From Paracoccus sp. MA (lineage in GTDB: Bacteria; Pseudomonadota; Alphaproteobacteria; Rhodobacterales; Rhodobacteraceae), in assembly GCF_020990385.1 (NCBI RefSeq), contig NZ_CP087599.1, positions 496,001 to 560,000 on the forward strand: a stretch of DNA of 64,000 nt, read 5' to 3'. The position numbers and the translations under genes were made by a program. The first letter of the stretch is position 1, and every line of letters begins with the position of its first letter. Below the pieces are notes generated by a model. The model ran no database searches. It was not told the DNA's origin and was given only the letters and a program-made list of their open reading frames with translations. Shown here one piece after another: positions 55,643 to 64,000 of the stretch.

Positions 55643-56822
55643 CCCCATTCCCGGCATCGACGCCGGCGACGACAATCGCGGCGCCTCGGTCATCGTGATC
55701 GGCGGCGGCGTCACCGGCCTCTCCACCGCCTTCTGGCTGGCCGAGGCGGGCGTGGACGTGCTGGTGCTGGAACGCGGCATCGTCGGCTGGGAGGCCTCGG
55801 GGCGCAATGGCGGCGGCTGCTCGCATCACCACAGCCCGCTTTTCGCCGAGGAACAGCGGCTGTGGCCGATGATGGACGAATTGCTGGGCTATCCGACCGA
55901 GTTCCGGCCGAACCGCATCCGCATCGCGCTGACGCCCGAGCAGTTCACGCTTTACGGCCGCGCCGCTGCCAATGCCCGCAAGCAGGGCTTCCGCGCCGAC
56001 GACCTGGACGCGCAGACGGTGCGCGATCTGGTGCCGCTGGCCGGGGACAATGTCCATGCCGGGCATTACTATCATTTCGGCGGCCATGCGAACCCGCACC
56101 GCACCGTGCAGGCCTATGCCTGGGCGCTGTGCGACCGGGGCGGGCGGCTGCGCCAGCATGTCACCGTCACCGGCTTCCGGCGGCAGGGCGGCCGGGTGAC
56201 GGCGGTCGAGACCGACAGGGGTGTCTTTGGCTGCGACCATCTGGTCATCGCTGCGGGGCCGCAGACCGGCCGGCTGGCCGCGATGCTGGAGGTCGCCATC
56301 CCCATGCGCGCCGCCCGCGCCGAGATGATCGTGACCGAACCCCTGCCGCTCATGCCGCTTGGCGGGATCGACGGCAATGGGCTTTATGGCCGCCAGACCC
56401 TGCGCGGCAACCTGGCCTATGGCGGCGGCCCGCATGAATGGGTCGAGACCGAGGAACAGCCGGGCGGCCCGCGCCCCTCGACCCCGCTGGCGGGCAGCAT
56501 CGCCCGGCGCGTGGCCGAACTGCTGCCCAAGGCCGCCCATGCCCGCGTCATCCGCAGCTGGTCGGGCATCATCGAGAACACCCCCGACGGCCGCCCGGTC
56601 ATCGACCGCCCGGCGCCGTGGCAGAACCTGACCGTCGCCACCCTGTCCGGCGTCGGCTTCGGCCTGTCGCCCGCCTCGGGCCGGGCGCTGATGCAGCTGG
56701 TGACGCAGGGGCATTGCGATTTCGCCGATCTCTCCAGCCTGCGGCTGGCCCGCTTCGACCGGCTGGAGCCCGACTGGGACGCGCTTCAGGGCTGGCTGCC
56801 CGCCGCGATGGCCTCGGCCTGA
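55629..56822 (+). CDS. DAO-family FAD subunit of the amine dehydrogenase (HcnC-like)
   Basis: A 397-residue flavoprotein with [19 protein letters not shown] and the flavin segment [16 protein letters not shown]. The position of [11 protein letters not shown] fits covalent or tight flavin binding in this family. It overlaps the preceding gene, so both subunits are made together. It should carry out the amine oxidation while the partner passes electrons on. Substrate inferred as dimethylglycine or sarcosine. Confidence 0.78.
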   Translation: MSANNPIPGIDAGDDNRGASVIVIGGGVTGLSTAFWLAEAGVDVLVLERGIVGWEASGRNGGGCSHHHSPLFAEEQRLWPMMDELLGYPTEFRPNRIRIALTPEQFTLYGRAAANARKQGFRADDLDAQTVRDLVPLAGDNVHAGHYYHFGGHANPHRTVQAYAWALCDRGGRLRQHVTVTGFRRQGGRVTAVETDRGVFGCDHLVIAAGPQTGRLAAMLEVAIPMRAARAEMIVTEPLPLMPLGGIDGNGLYGRQTLRGNLAYGGGPHEWVETEEQPGGPRPSTPLAGSIARRVAELLPKAAHARVIRSWSGIIENTPDGRPVIDRPAPWQNLTVATLSGVGFGLSPASGRALMQLVTQGHCDFADLSSLRLARFDRLEPDWDALQGWLPAAMASA

Positions 56823-56874
56823 TGGGACGGGCTTGAAGCGGGGCGGCTTGAAGAACGGGGCGGCTTGGCCGAAC

Positions 56875-57897
56875 ATGGCGCATCGCAACCCGGACCCGCC
56901 GATGTTCTACCACGACACGGGCGAGCCTTTGTGCTTCGCCTTCCTGATGCTGGAAGGGCTCTCGATGCTGAGCCTCGCTTCGGCGACCGAGCCCCTGCGC
57001 GCCGCCAACCGCCTCTTGGGGCGCGAGGCTTTCCGCTGGGACCTGTGCAGCATCGACGGTCAGCCGGTCATGCCGTCCTCGGGCATTCCCTTTCCGGCCA
57101 TCCCCGTCGATCAGGCGATCGAGCGCAACCACGCCCTGTTCATCTGCGGCGGCGCGCGTGTCGATCCGCAGGACGAACGCCCCTATCTGGCCGCCCTGCG
57201 GCGGGCGGCGCATCGCGGCCGGGCCATCGGCGCCCTGTCCACGGCCAGCTATCTCTTGGCCAGGGCCGGGCTGCTGGACGGCTATCGCTGCACGATCCAT
57301 TGGGAAAACCGCGCCGCCTTCGAAGAGGATTTCCCGCATCTGCCGATCACCGGCACGCTTTACGAGATCGACCGCAACCGGCTGACCTGTTCGGGCGGGA
57401 CGGCATCCATGGACCTGATGCTGCATATCATCGCCGACCTGCATGGCCGCGACCTGGCCAACGGGGTCGCCAACCAGTTCCACCACGCCCGCATGCGCGA
57501 TGCGGGCGAGAACCAGCAGGGCGGCCGGGCCGAGCAGATCGGCACCCTCCCCGGGACGATGCAGATGGCCATTCGCCTGATGCAGGCCAATATCGAGACG
57601 CCGTTGCAGATCGAAAGGCTGGCCGCGCTGACGGGCGTCAGCGAACGCCAGATGGAGCGCAACTTCCGCAGCTTCCTGGGCATGACGCCGGCGCGCTGCT
57701 ACCTGTCGCTGCGGGTCGAGCGCGCGCGCGAGATGCTGCTTTACACCGAGCAGCCGATCATCGACATCGCCGTCGCCACGGGCTTCGCCTCGACCTCGCA
57801 TTTCTCGAAATGGGTCAAGGAATTCTATGGGATACGCCCAAGCGAGATGCGCGAACAGGCGCGGGCCGCCCGCGCCCGGTCGCGCCGCATCGCCTGA
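56875..57897 (+). CDS. GlxA-type AraC-family regulator (GbdR/CdhR-like)
   Basis: A regulator of about 340 residues: N-terminal DJ-1/PfpI-like ligand-binding domain (LCFAFLMLEGLSMLSLASAT; FICGGARVDP) and C-terminal AraC double HTH (QIERLAALTGVSERQMERNF; IIDIAVATGFASTSHFSKWV). GbdR and CdhR of this family activate glycine betaine and carnitine catabolic genes. It lies directly downstream of the demethylation genes. The start is uncertain: ATG 56875, ATG 56902 or TTG 56833. Confidence 0.82.
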   Translation: MAHRNPDPPMFYHDTGEPLCFAFLMLEGLSMLSLASATEPLRAANRLLGREAFRWDLCSIDGQPVMPSSGIPFPAIPVDQAIERNHALFICGGARVDPQDERPYLAALRRAAHRGRAIGALSTASYLLARAGLLDGYRCTIHWENRAAFEEDFPHLPITGTLYEIDRNRLTCSGGTASMDLMLHIIADLHGRDLANGVANQFHHARMRDAGENQQGGRAEQIGTLPGTMQMAIRLMQANIETPLQIERLAALTGVSERQMERNFRSFLGMTPARCYLSLRVERAREMLLYTEQPIIDIAVATGFASTSHFSKWVKEFYGIRPSEMREQARAARARSRRIA

Positions 57898-57921
57898 GCC
57901 GCGCTCCGACCCGGCCGCCGT

Positions 57922-59247
57922 TCAGGTCGCGCCCAGCAGTCCGAACAGCGCCGTCGTGCCGCCGCCGTCGCCCAGCCGGTCCACCGCGCGTTCCAGAGCG
58001 GTCGTTCGAACCTCGCCCAGAACCGGCGCGGCATAGGCGCGGAACTTGGCGCGCACCGCATCCATCGGTGCCGGGGCCTCGGGATCGCCCGCCGCCTCGG
58101 TCGGGCCGGATTCCAGCACCCGGCCGTCCTTCATCACCAGCCGCACATCGGCAAAGCGGCGGGCCGGGAAGGCGGCATTGAAATCCTCGCGCTCGGTGAC
58201 GGTCATGCCGGCGGCAAGGCTGCGGATCAGCGGGTCGGCCAAGCCGTCCTCGGCCACGTCCGCCGGATCGACGCGGCCCCGCACCAGCGCCACGGCGGCG
58301 GGGTAGGCGGTGGAATACTGCGCCTCTTCGGTGCTGGCCGGATCGCGGGCGGCCAGGCGGCGGGACTGGTGGAAGGTGGCGATCTCGATCCGCTCGACCT
58401 GATCGGCGGTCACCCCATGCCGGGCACGCAGGTCCAGCACCGCCTGCACGGAGGGCTGCGCCCAGCGGCAGACCGGCCAGGGCTTGAAATACTGCTCGGC
58501 GATGCGCCAGTTCGTGCCCAGATCGGCCCAGAGGTCGGCGACATCCGCGCCCTCGACGGTGATCGCCGGGGCGCCGGTAAAGCCCGCCGCCGCCAGATAG
58601 GCGGCCGAGACCCCGGCCATCGCGCCCCAGCCCGAGCCGTCCTTGACCATGGTCGGATGGTCGATGCAGCGCATCATCTGGCTGCGCGGGCCGTGATATT
58701 CGGCGATGCCCACGGCCTCGCGGGTCCGCGCCGCATCCAGCCCCAGCACCCGCGCGCCCAGCGACGCCGCCGCCACCGCGACCCAGGCGCCCGAGGTGTG
58801 GTAGTCGCAGGCGGTGCGGTGCAGCGCGATGCCCGCGCGCGTCCCGATCTCATACCCGACGACCAGCCCGGCCAGAAGCGCGCGGTCGTCCGTCCGCCCC
58901 TCGGCCTGCATCAGCGCCAGCAGCGCGGGCAGGCTGCCGCAACCGACATGGCCCTTGGTCAGCTTGTGTCCGTCATGGCCGTCCAGCGCGTCGATGGTCA
59001 TGCCGCCCGCCAGCGCCGCGCCCGCGGGGCTGACTCCGCGGCCGTCCATCAGCATCGGGGCCGCGCGGCCCCCCGCGCCGAAATGCGCCGCCGCATGGTC
59101 GCGGATGATGCGCGACAGCCGCGTCCGGCTGCCGCCCGCCGCGACCCCCAGCAGGTCCAGAAGCCAGCGGCGGCCAAGGTCCAGCACCGCATCCGGCATG
59201 TCCTCCGCGCGCATGTCGTGCAGGAAATCGTGAAAGTTCGATGGCAT
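57922..59247 (-). CDS. MmgE/PrpD family protein
   Basis: A 441-residue member of the 2-methylcitrate dehydratase/cis-aconitate decarboxylase fold. It has LDLLGVAAGGSRTRLSR, GHDGHKLTKGHVGCGSLP and the CxYHxxG region ACDYHTSGAW. The start at 59247 follows GAGGA; the ORF can extend 11 codons upstream. It lacks a prpBC neighbourhood, so it is unlikely to act in the methylcitrate cycle; a dehydratase or decarboxylase role on a CoA-pathway acid is possible. Last gene of the minus-strand operon. Confidence 0.82.
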   Translation of the reverse strand: MPSNFHDFLHDMRAEDMPDAVLDLGRRWLLDLLGVAAGGSRTRLSRIIRDHAAAHFGAGGRAAPMLMDGRGVSPAGAALAGGMTIDALDGHDGHKLTKGHVGCGSLPALLALMQAEGRTDDRALLAGLVVGYEIGTRAGIALHRTACDYHTSGAWVAVAAASLGARVLGLDAARTREAVGIAEYHGPRSQMMRCIDHPTMVKDGSGWGAMAGVSAAYLAAAGFTGAPAITVEGADVADLWADLGTNWRIAEQYFKPWPVCRWAQPSVQAVLDLRARHGVTADQVERIEIATFHQSRRLAARDPASTEEAQYSTAYPAAVALVRGRVDPADVAEDGLADPLIRSLAAGMTVTEREDFNAAFPARRFADVRLVMKDGRVLESGPTEAAGDPEAPAPMDAVRAKFRAYAAPVLGEVRTTALERAVDRLGDGGGTTALFGLLGAT

Positions 59248-59257
59248 GATGCTGTCC

Positions 59258-60820
59258 TCAACAGGCCGGCTGCGGGGCATGGCGCGCGACCAGCTCGCGC
59301 CGAAGCACCTTGCCGCTGGGGTTCAGCGGCAGGCTTTCCAGAAACTCGTAGCGGCGGGGCCGCTTGTAGGGCGCCAGATCGTCGCTGCCCTTGCAGAACG
59401 CATCCAGATCCTGCGCGCTCAGCGCCGGGTCCGAGCGGACGACGAAGGCCGTCACCGCCTGGCCCCATTTCTCGTCCGCCAGTCCGACGACCGCCACCTC
59501 CTGCACGCCGGGGCAGCGATAGAGGATCTCCTCGACCTCGCGCGGATGGATGTTCTCGCCGCCCGAGACGATCATGTCGTCGGCCCGGCCGTGGAAGTAA
59601 TAGAACCCGTCCCGGTTCTGGCTGAACAGGTCGCCGGTATAGATCCAGCCCGCCTTCAGCTTCTTCTGCGTCTCGAACGGGTTGTTCCAATAGCCCTGCA
59701 TCGCCTGCGGGCCGCGCACGATCAGCTGGCCCACCTGTCCGCGCGGCACGGTTTCCGAGGGCGGCACCTCGCGCCCGGGGTCGTCGGTCACGATCCGGCA
59801 TTCAGAAATCAGCGTCGGCTTGCCGCAGGACCCCAGCTTGCGCAGCGCGTCCTGCGGATGCAGCACCAGCGTCAGCGAGGCCTCGGTCATGCCGTAGCCG
59901 TTGAAGATCGCCGGGCAGAACTCGGCCATCACCCGCTCCATCGTGGCGGCGGAAATGGCCGCGCCGCCGGTGGTGATCAGCCGCAGCGAGGAGAGGTCCT
60001 GATCGCGGAAGCGCGGGTGAAACAGCATCTCCTGGATCTGGGTGGGCACGGCGAACAGCGTGGTGATGCGCTCGGCCGCGATGGTGTCCAGCGTCTTTTC
60101 CGCCTCGTAGCGGCCGATCACGACATTGGTGCCGCCGACCAGCAGATGCGGAATGAAATAGGCCTGCATGCCGCCCACATGGTAGAGCGGCGCGATATGC
60201 AGCGCCTTGTCGGTGTGGTTCAGCGAATATTCCATGACGCAGTTCATCGCGATGGCGATGTCGTTGGCATGGGTGTGGATCACCCCCTTGGGCCGCCCGG
60301 TCGTCCCCGAGGTATAGACCAGCGAGGAAATCGCATCCCCCGGGGGAATGATGCGCGGCTCGTCCCGGTCCGCGGTCTGTTCGGCCAGGGTATCGAAATG
60401 CAGATGGCCGGCGGGGATATGTGCCCGGTCATAGGCGCAGCCGATGAAATCGTGGACCGAATGCATCTGCGCCGCGATCCTTTCGACGTTTTCGGTCAGG
60501 CTGCGGCCATAGATCAGCACGCGGGCGCCGGAATCCTGCAGGATATAGGCGGCCTCGCCCGCCGATAGGCGGAAGTTCATCGGCACCGCCACCGCGCCCA
60601 GCATCTGGCAGGCGAAATAGGTCGTCACCGAGTTTTCCGAGGTCGAGACATAGAAGGCCACGCGGTCCCCGGGCCGCACCCCCAGATCCGACAGCGCCTG
60701 CGCAAAGCGGCGCACGCGGGCCAGCCATTCGGCATAGGTCCAGCGCCGGTCCTCGAAGACCAGCGCCAGGTGATCCGGGTAGCGGTCGGCGGAAGCCTCC
60801 AGAATGCGGGCGATATGCAT
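59258..60820 (-). CDS. AMP-forming acyl-CoA synthetase
   Basis: A 520-residue ANL-family ligase. The phosphate loop is YTSGTTGRPKGV, the A5 motif NGYGMTEASL, A7 YTGDLF, the hinge RADDMIVSGGENIHP and the C-terminal catalytic Lys near LNPSGKVLRRE. It activates a carboxylic acid to its CoA thioester. In this operon an acyl-CoA dehydrogenase lies upstream and betaine-type ABC transporter genes further upstream, so a betaine-type acid (for example gamma-butyrobetaine or carnitine) is a plausible substrate but not shown. Confidence 0.88.
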   Translation of the reverse strand: MHIARILEASADRYPDHLALVFEDRRWTYAEWLARVRRFAQALSDLGVRPGDRVAFYVSTSENSVTTYFACQMLGAVAVPMNFRLSAGEAAYILQDSGARVLIYGRSLTENVERIAAQMHSVHDFIGCAYDRAHIPAGHLHFDTLAEQTADRDEPRIIPPGDAISSLVYTSGTTGRPKGVIHTHANDIAIAMNCVMEYSLNHTDKALHIAPLYHVGGMQAYFIPHLLVGGTNVVIGRYEAEKTLDTIAAERITTLFAVPTQIQEMLFHPRFRDQDLSSLRLITTGGAAISAATMERVMAEFCPAIFNGYGMTEASLTLVLHPQDALRKLGSCGKPTLISECRIVTDDPGREVPPSETVPRGQVGQLIVRGPQAMQGYWNNPFETQKKLKAGWIYTGDLFSQNRDGFYYFHGRADDMIVSGGENIHPREVEEILYRCPGVQEVAVVGLADEKWGQAVTAFVVRSDPALSAQDLDAFCKGSDDLAPYKRPRRYEFLESLPLNPSGKVLRRELVARHAPQPAC

Positions 60821-60835
60821 CGGTCTCTCTTGCTG

Positions 60836-62026
60836 TCACAGATTGGGACGGATCGCCGGCATCTCGCGCGCCGCGATCAGGTATTTGCACATCTCGGAGC
60901 TGCCGCCGACGATGGGCAGCGCGCGGGCATCGCGGTAAAGCTGCTCGGCCCGGGCGTATTGGCGGGTGACGCCGTCGCCGCCGAGGATCTGCACCGCGCG
61001 GTCCGAGCAGAAGACGGCGGTCTCGGTCGCGACCAGCTTGGCCTGGCTGGCCTCGCGCATCAGATCCTTGCCGCCGATGCCGCCGTCATACATCCTGGCC
61101 GCCCGCTGGGTCAGCAGTTCGGCCGCGTCGATCCGCCAGCTCATCTGCGCGATCATGTCCCAGATCAGCTGTTTCTGGCCCAGCTTCTCGCCGAAGCTGA
61201 CGCGGCTTTGCGCATGGTCGCGCGCCAGGTCGAAGGCCGCCCGCGCCACGCCCAGGCCCGAGCCGCCCAGGATCACCCGCTCGAAGTTGAAGGCCCCCAG
61301 CATGATGCGGAAACCGGCATTCGCCTCTCCCAGCAGGTTCTCCTCCGGCACCCGCACCCCGTCCAGCGCGACCTCGCCCACGACCGAGCCGCGCCGGCCC
61401 ATGAAGTCGTAAAGCCGCGGAAAGGACAGTCCGGGGGTATCGGCGGGCACCAGAACCGCGCTCATGCCCCTTTGCGGAGGGGCATCGGGATCGGTGATGC
61501 CCCAGACGATATAGACATCGGCCTTGGACGCGTTCGAGATATAGCGTTTGAACCCGTCGATCACCCATTCGCGGCTGGCCTCGTCAAAGCGGATCGCGGT
61601 TTCCATGCCGGCGCTGTCCGAGCCGACATTCGGCTCGGTCATGCAGATCGAGCCGACGGCGCGGCCCTCCAGGATCGGCGTCAGGTAGCGTTCGCGCAGC
61701 GCCGGGCGGGCATGACGGTGGATCGGATAGGCGCAGGACAGGGCCGTGGCGATGGTCGTCTCGAAGGCATAATTCAGATAGGCGGCCTCTTCCGAGACGA
61801 TCACCGCATGGGTCAGGCCGGGCCGCGACAGGCTGCCCGTGTAAAGGTCGGGGAACATCAGCTTCAGATAGCCGGCCTCGCCCAGGGCCTGCGCGACCTC
61901 CAGCTGGGCCGCGAAATCCTGGTCGCGCTCGATCCGGTCGACGCGCGGGGCCAGTTCGCGGGCCAGAAAAACGCGGATCTCGGCGCGGAAGGCCCGGTCC
62001 TCGTCATTCAGGAAGAAATCGCGCAT
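60836..62026 (-). CDS. Acyl-CoA dehydrogenase family protein
   Basis: A 396-residue flavoenzyme with CMTEPNVGSDSAGM (FAD/substrate loop), GFKRYISNASKADVYIVWG and FGEKLGQKQLIWDMIA. In most family members the catalytic Glu sits in an EGT/S motif near the C-terminus; here the equivalent reads IVGGSSEMCKY, so the first Glu is Gly and another residue would have to serve. It probably oxidises the CoA ester made by the neighbouring ligase. It starts 13 bases after the nitrilase gene in a tight operon. Confidence 0.86.
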   Translation of the reverse strand: MRDFFLNDEDRAFRAEIRVFLARELAPRVDRIERDQDFAAQLEVAQALGEAGYLKLMFPDLYTGSLSRPGLTHAVIVSEEAAYLNYAFETTIATALSCAYPIHRHARPALRERYLTPILEGRAVGSICMTEPNVGSDSAGMETAIRFDEASREWVIDGFKRYISNASKADVYIVWGITDPDAPPQRGMSAVLVPADTPGLSFPRLYDFMGRRGSVVGEVALDGVRVPEENLLGEANAGFRIMLGAFNFERVILGGSGLGVARAAFDLARDHAQSRVSFGEKLGQKQLIWDMIAQMSWRIDAAELLTQRAARMYDGGIGGKDLMREASQAKLVATETAVFCSDRAVQILGGDGVTRQYARAEQLYRDARALPIVGGSSEMCKYLIAAREMPAIRPNL

Positions 62027-62038
62027 CGTCGCCTTGCC

Positions 62039-62914
62039 TCATTCGCGGACGAAATCCGGGACGCCCAGCGTGTCGATCAGCCGCGCCGTCTCGCGCTGGA
62101 CCAGCGCCAGATTGCTGTCGCGCACCGTGGGCAGCAGGTGGCGCGCGCGGCGCAGCACGTCGTAATCCAGCGTGGCGGTGATCATCTCCTCGCCGGAACC
62201 GGCCACGGCCAGTTCGCGCCCGAAGGGATCGATGATGCGCGAACCGCCCCAGAAGGTCAGGTCGCGCTCGGTCCCGGTGCGGTTCACCATGACGACCGGG
62301 GCGCCGTAGATCATCGCATAGAAGCGGCAGGTCAGCGCCCAGCCGCCGGGATTGTCGAAATCGGCGCCCACCGCCTCCTCGCCGGAACTGACCGGGCAGA
62401 TCAGCAGGGTGGCGCCATGCAGGAAGGCCAGATGGGTCAGCGCCGGGTTCCAGACATCGGCGCAGATCAGCAGGCCCGCGCGCCAATGCCCGTCCAGCTC
62501 GCAGGTCTCGACGAAACGGCCGGGGGCGTAATGCTTGCCCTCTTCCAGCTTGCCATAGGTGGGCAGGTTCACCTTGCGGTGCAGATGGATCATCCGCCCG
62601 TCGCACAGGATCGCCGCCGCGTTGTAGAATTGCGCGGCTGGCCCTTCCTCGATGAAGCCCAGCGTCACGGCCATCGGGCCCGCCGCCTCGGCCAGCCGCT
62701 TCAGCCGCGGGTCCTTGCGCGACATGGCGGCGTCGAGCAGGTTCTCGGACCCGTAATGGCCGGTCAGCGACAGTTCCGGCATGACCAGCATGTCCAGGCC
62801 CGCCTCGCGTCCCCGCGCGATCCAGTGCAGGTGGCGGTCCAGATTGGCGTCGACATCGCCGATCTCGCTGGAGAATTGCGCGGCGCCGATGGTGATCGTC
62901 TTGCTGGTGGTCAT
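62039..62914 (-). CDS. Nitrilase-family carbon-nitrogen hydrolase
   Basis: A 291-residue amidase/nitrilase fold enzyme with the catalytic triad Glu (MPELSLTG), Lys (HRKVNLPTYG) and Cys (LICADVWNP). It hydrolyses an amide or carbamoyl bond, probably of a nitrogenous substrate brought in by the adjacent ABC system. The substrate is unknown. The start at 62914 is chosen because upstream codons would reach back toward the binding-protein gene. Confidence 0.86.
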   Translation of the reverse strand: MTTSKTITIGAAQFSSEIGDVDANLDRHLHWIARGREAGLDMLVMPELSLTGHYGSENLLDAAMSRKDPRLKRLAEAAGPMAVTLGFIEEGPAAQFYNAAAILCDGRMIHLHRKVNLPTYGKLEEGKHYAPGRFVETCELDGHWRAGLLICADVWNPALTHLAFLHGATLLICPVSSGEEAVGADFDNPGGWALTCRFYAMIYGAPVVMVNRTGTERDLTFWGGSRIIDPFGRELAVAGSGEEMITATLDYDVLRRARHLLPTVRDSNLALVQRETARLIDTLGVPDFVRE

Positions 62915-62979
62915 CGCCTTCGGCCCCTCCGCATCGCCATCCCGAGGACAGGGGCGCATCCGCCCCCGCCCGTCCCGCC

Positions 62980-63864
62980 TCAGATGAGGCCGTTGTCCTG
63001 CAGGAACTTCGCCGCCGCGTTCTCGACCGAGACCTTGTCCACGTCGACGCTGGCATTCAGCGCGGCCATGACCTGATCGTCCAGCTTGGCCGAGACCTCG
63101 TTCAGCAGGTCGCCGATATCGGGATTGGCCTCCAGCACCTCGGCGCGGATCACGGGCGCCAGCGCGTAGCTGGGGAAATAGCCCCGGTCGTCCTCCAGCA
63201 CGGTGAAGTCGAAGGCGGGAATGCGGCCATCGGTGGCAAAGACCAGCCCGACATCGACCTGCCGGTCCCGCAGCGCCTGATAGACCAGCCCGGTATCCAT
63301 GCGCTTGACATTGGCGCGGCCGAACTCGAAGCCGTAAGCCGCCTCCAGCGGCTTCAGCCCGTCCGGGCGGGCATAGAATTCGGCGTTCGAGCCGAAGGTC
63401 AGGCTCTGGCCGCCATTGATCGCCCCGGCCAGGTCGGAAATGGACGCGATGCCCTTTTCGCTGGCATCCGCCGCGCGCATCGCCAGGGCATAGGTGTTGT
63501 TGGCCTCGGACGGGTTCAGCCAGACGATGCCCTTCTGGGCGTCCAGCTCCTTGACCGTGTCATAGGTCTGCTGCGGGTCCAGCTTTTCCTCGATATTGTT
63601 GTAGGTGATGAGCGAGGTGCCGGTATATTCCCAATAGACGTGGATCTGGCCGTTCTCCATCGCCTGGCGCACCGCGGCCGAGCCCATGCCGGCGCGGTTG
63701 TCGACCCGGTGGCCGTTGGCCTCCAGCACCTGCTGGGTGATGGCCGACAGGATCTGCTGTTCGGTGAAGTTCTTGCCGCCGACCACGATGTCGGCCGCCT
63801 GCGCGCCGGTCGCGAATGCCGCGAAGGCCAGTGCTGCAAGGCCGGATTTGACGGTGATGTTCAT
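62980..63864 (-). CDS. Betaine/osmoprotectant ABC transporter substrate-binding protein (OsmF/OpuCC family)
   Basis: A 294-residue periplasmic binding protein. The signal peptide ends near AQA-AD (residues 1-23), and the mature protein starts IVVGGKNFTEQQILS, the hallmark of the OpuAC/ProX-type osmoprotectant binding family; YWEYTGTSLITYN is the ligand-cage segment with aromatic residues that bind a quaternary ammonium group. It delivers choline, betaine or carnitine-like ligands to the permease that follows upstream in the operon. Confidence 0.9.
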   Translation of the reverse strand: MNITVKSGLAALAFAAFATGAQAADIVVGGKNFTEQQILSAITQQVLEANGHRVDNRAGMGSAAVRQAMENGQIHVYWEYTGTSLITYNNIEEKLDPQQTYDTVKELDAQKGIVWLNPSEANNTYALAMRAADASEKGIASISDLAGAINGGQSLTFGSNAEFYARPDGLKPLEAAYGFEFGRANVKRMDTGLVYQALRDRQVDVGLVFATDGRIPAFDFTVLEDDRGYFPSYALAPVIRAEVLEANPDIGDLLNEVSAKLDDQVMAALNASVDVDKVSVENAAAKFLQDNGLI

Positions 63865-63901
63865 GCTGTTGGCTCCCTTGGTTGCTGGTTCTGGTTCCGC
63901 C

Positions 63902-64000
63902 TTATCGAAGCGGATTCACGCCTTTCGGGATCAGCCGCAGCTGCGCCTGTCCCATCAGGAAATCGACGGCCACGGCCAGCGCCGCCGTGGGGACCGCGCC
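63902..64000 (-). CDS. ABC transporter permease, C-terminal end only
   Basis: The last 32 codons and stop (TAA at 63904-63902) of a minus-strand gene that runs in from the right edge. The end reads LAVAVDFLMGQAQLRLIPKG, matching the last transmembrane helix and tail of OpuCB/YehY-type permeases. Position next to the binding protein supports this. Confidence 0.7.
   Translation of the reverse strand, partial: GAVPTAALAVAVDFLMGQAQLRLIPKGVNPLR

Noticed and set aside
1..64000. CRISPR arrays, tRNA or rRNA genes, complete insertion sequences, replication origin
   Set aside because: No regularly spaced repeats, no tRNA-like cloverleaf or rRNA segment and no transposase were recognised in the window.

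Overview
The window is high-GC DNA with tight, start/stop-overlapping operons and alphaproteobacterial gene content. A PmtA-type phosphatidylethanolamine methyltransferase, an HWE-family kinase beside an EcfG-like promoter, Rieske-type glycine betaine demethylation and a serine cycle all point to the Rhodobacteraceae. A methylotrophic or methylamine-using Paracoccus-like organism is the best guess; the genus is inferred from gene content, not from a marker gene.

Layout. (1) 1-11986, minus strand: a serine-cycle operon in the order fhs, folD, mcl, gck, aminotransferase (sga-like), mtkA, mtkB, hprA, ppc (ppc runs off the left edge). Formate is activated by Fhs and reduced by FolD, and mtdA and fch are absent. 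(2) 11987-13093: a 1 kb gene-free leader with an AT-rich promoter-like patch and a broken aminotransferase fragment. (3) 13090-21539: a pipecolate/aminoadipate (lysine) catabolic block: AmaA-like FAD oxidase, LysR regulator, HglS, an internally deleted D-2-hydroxyglutarate dehydrogenase, AmaB, then an Lrp regulator divergent from a leucine/phenylalanine-type amino acid dehydrogenase. Several steps are decayed. (4) 22146-35993: a peptide-catabolism island with a DAO-family oxidase, an S9 peptidase, a TetR regulator, an MFS transporter, an MlrB-like serine hydrolase, an MlrC-like M81 peptidase, M17 and M42 aminopeptidases, an outer-membrane porin and ornithine cyclodeaminase. Three near-identical 16-bp palindromes mark a TetR regulon across it. 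(5) 36000-37200: fragments of three unrelated genes. (6) 37203-44861: a BCCT betaine-type transporter, then a TetR-controlled cassette of sulfotransferase, KAS III, NAD-dependent reductase, MBL hydrolase and an F390-synthetase-like adenylating enzyme. This cassette has the logic of OleABCD long-chain head-to-head condensation, but with different partners; it is the best candidate for an undescribed biosynthetic system. (7) 45494-51166: stress and housekeeping genes (small membrane protein, HWE kinase, Hsp20, psd-pssA-pmtA lipid genes, DUF4186, YbaK). (8) 51681-57897: glycine betaine demethylation (GbcA, GbcB, a two-subunit FAD amine dehydrogenase, a GlxA/AraC regulator). (9) 57922-64000, minus strand: an ABC betaine-type uptake system feeding a CoA-ligase / acyl-CoA dehydrogenase / nitrilase / MmgE-PrpD operon.

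Working together (inference): the betaine transporters bring in quaternary amines, GbcAB and the FAD dehydrogenase strip their methyl groups toward glycine, and the released C1 units and glycine can enter the serine cycle. The lysine block and the peptide island supply amino-acid carbon. Repeated remnants (aminotransferase, D-2-HG dehydrogenase, serine hydrolase, PIG-L, LysR, Acs, Fur) suggest repeated rearrangement and gene loss between functional blocks.
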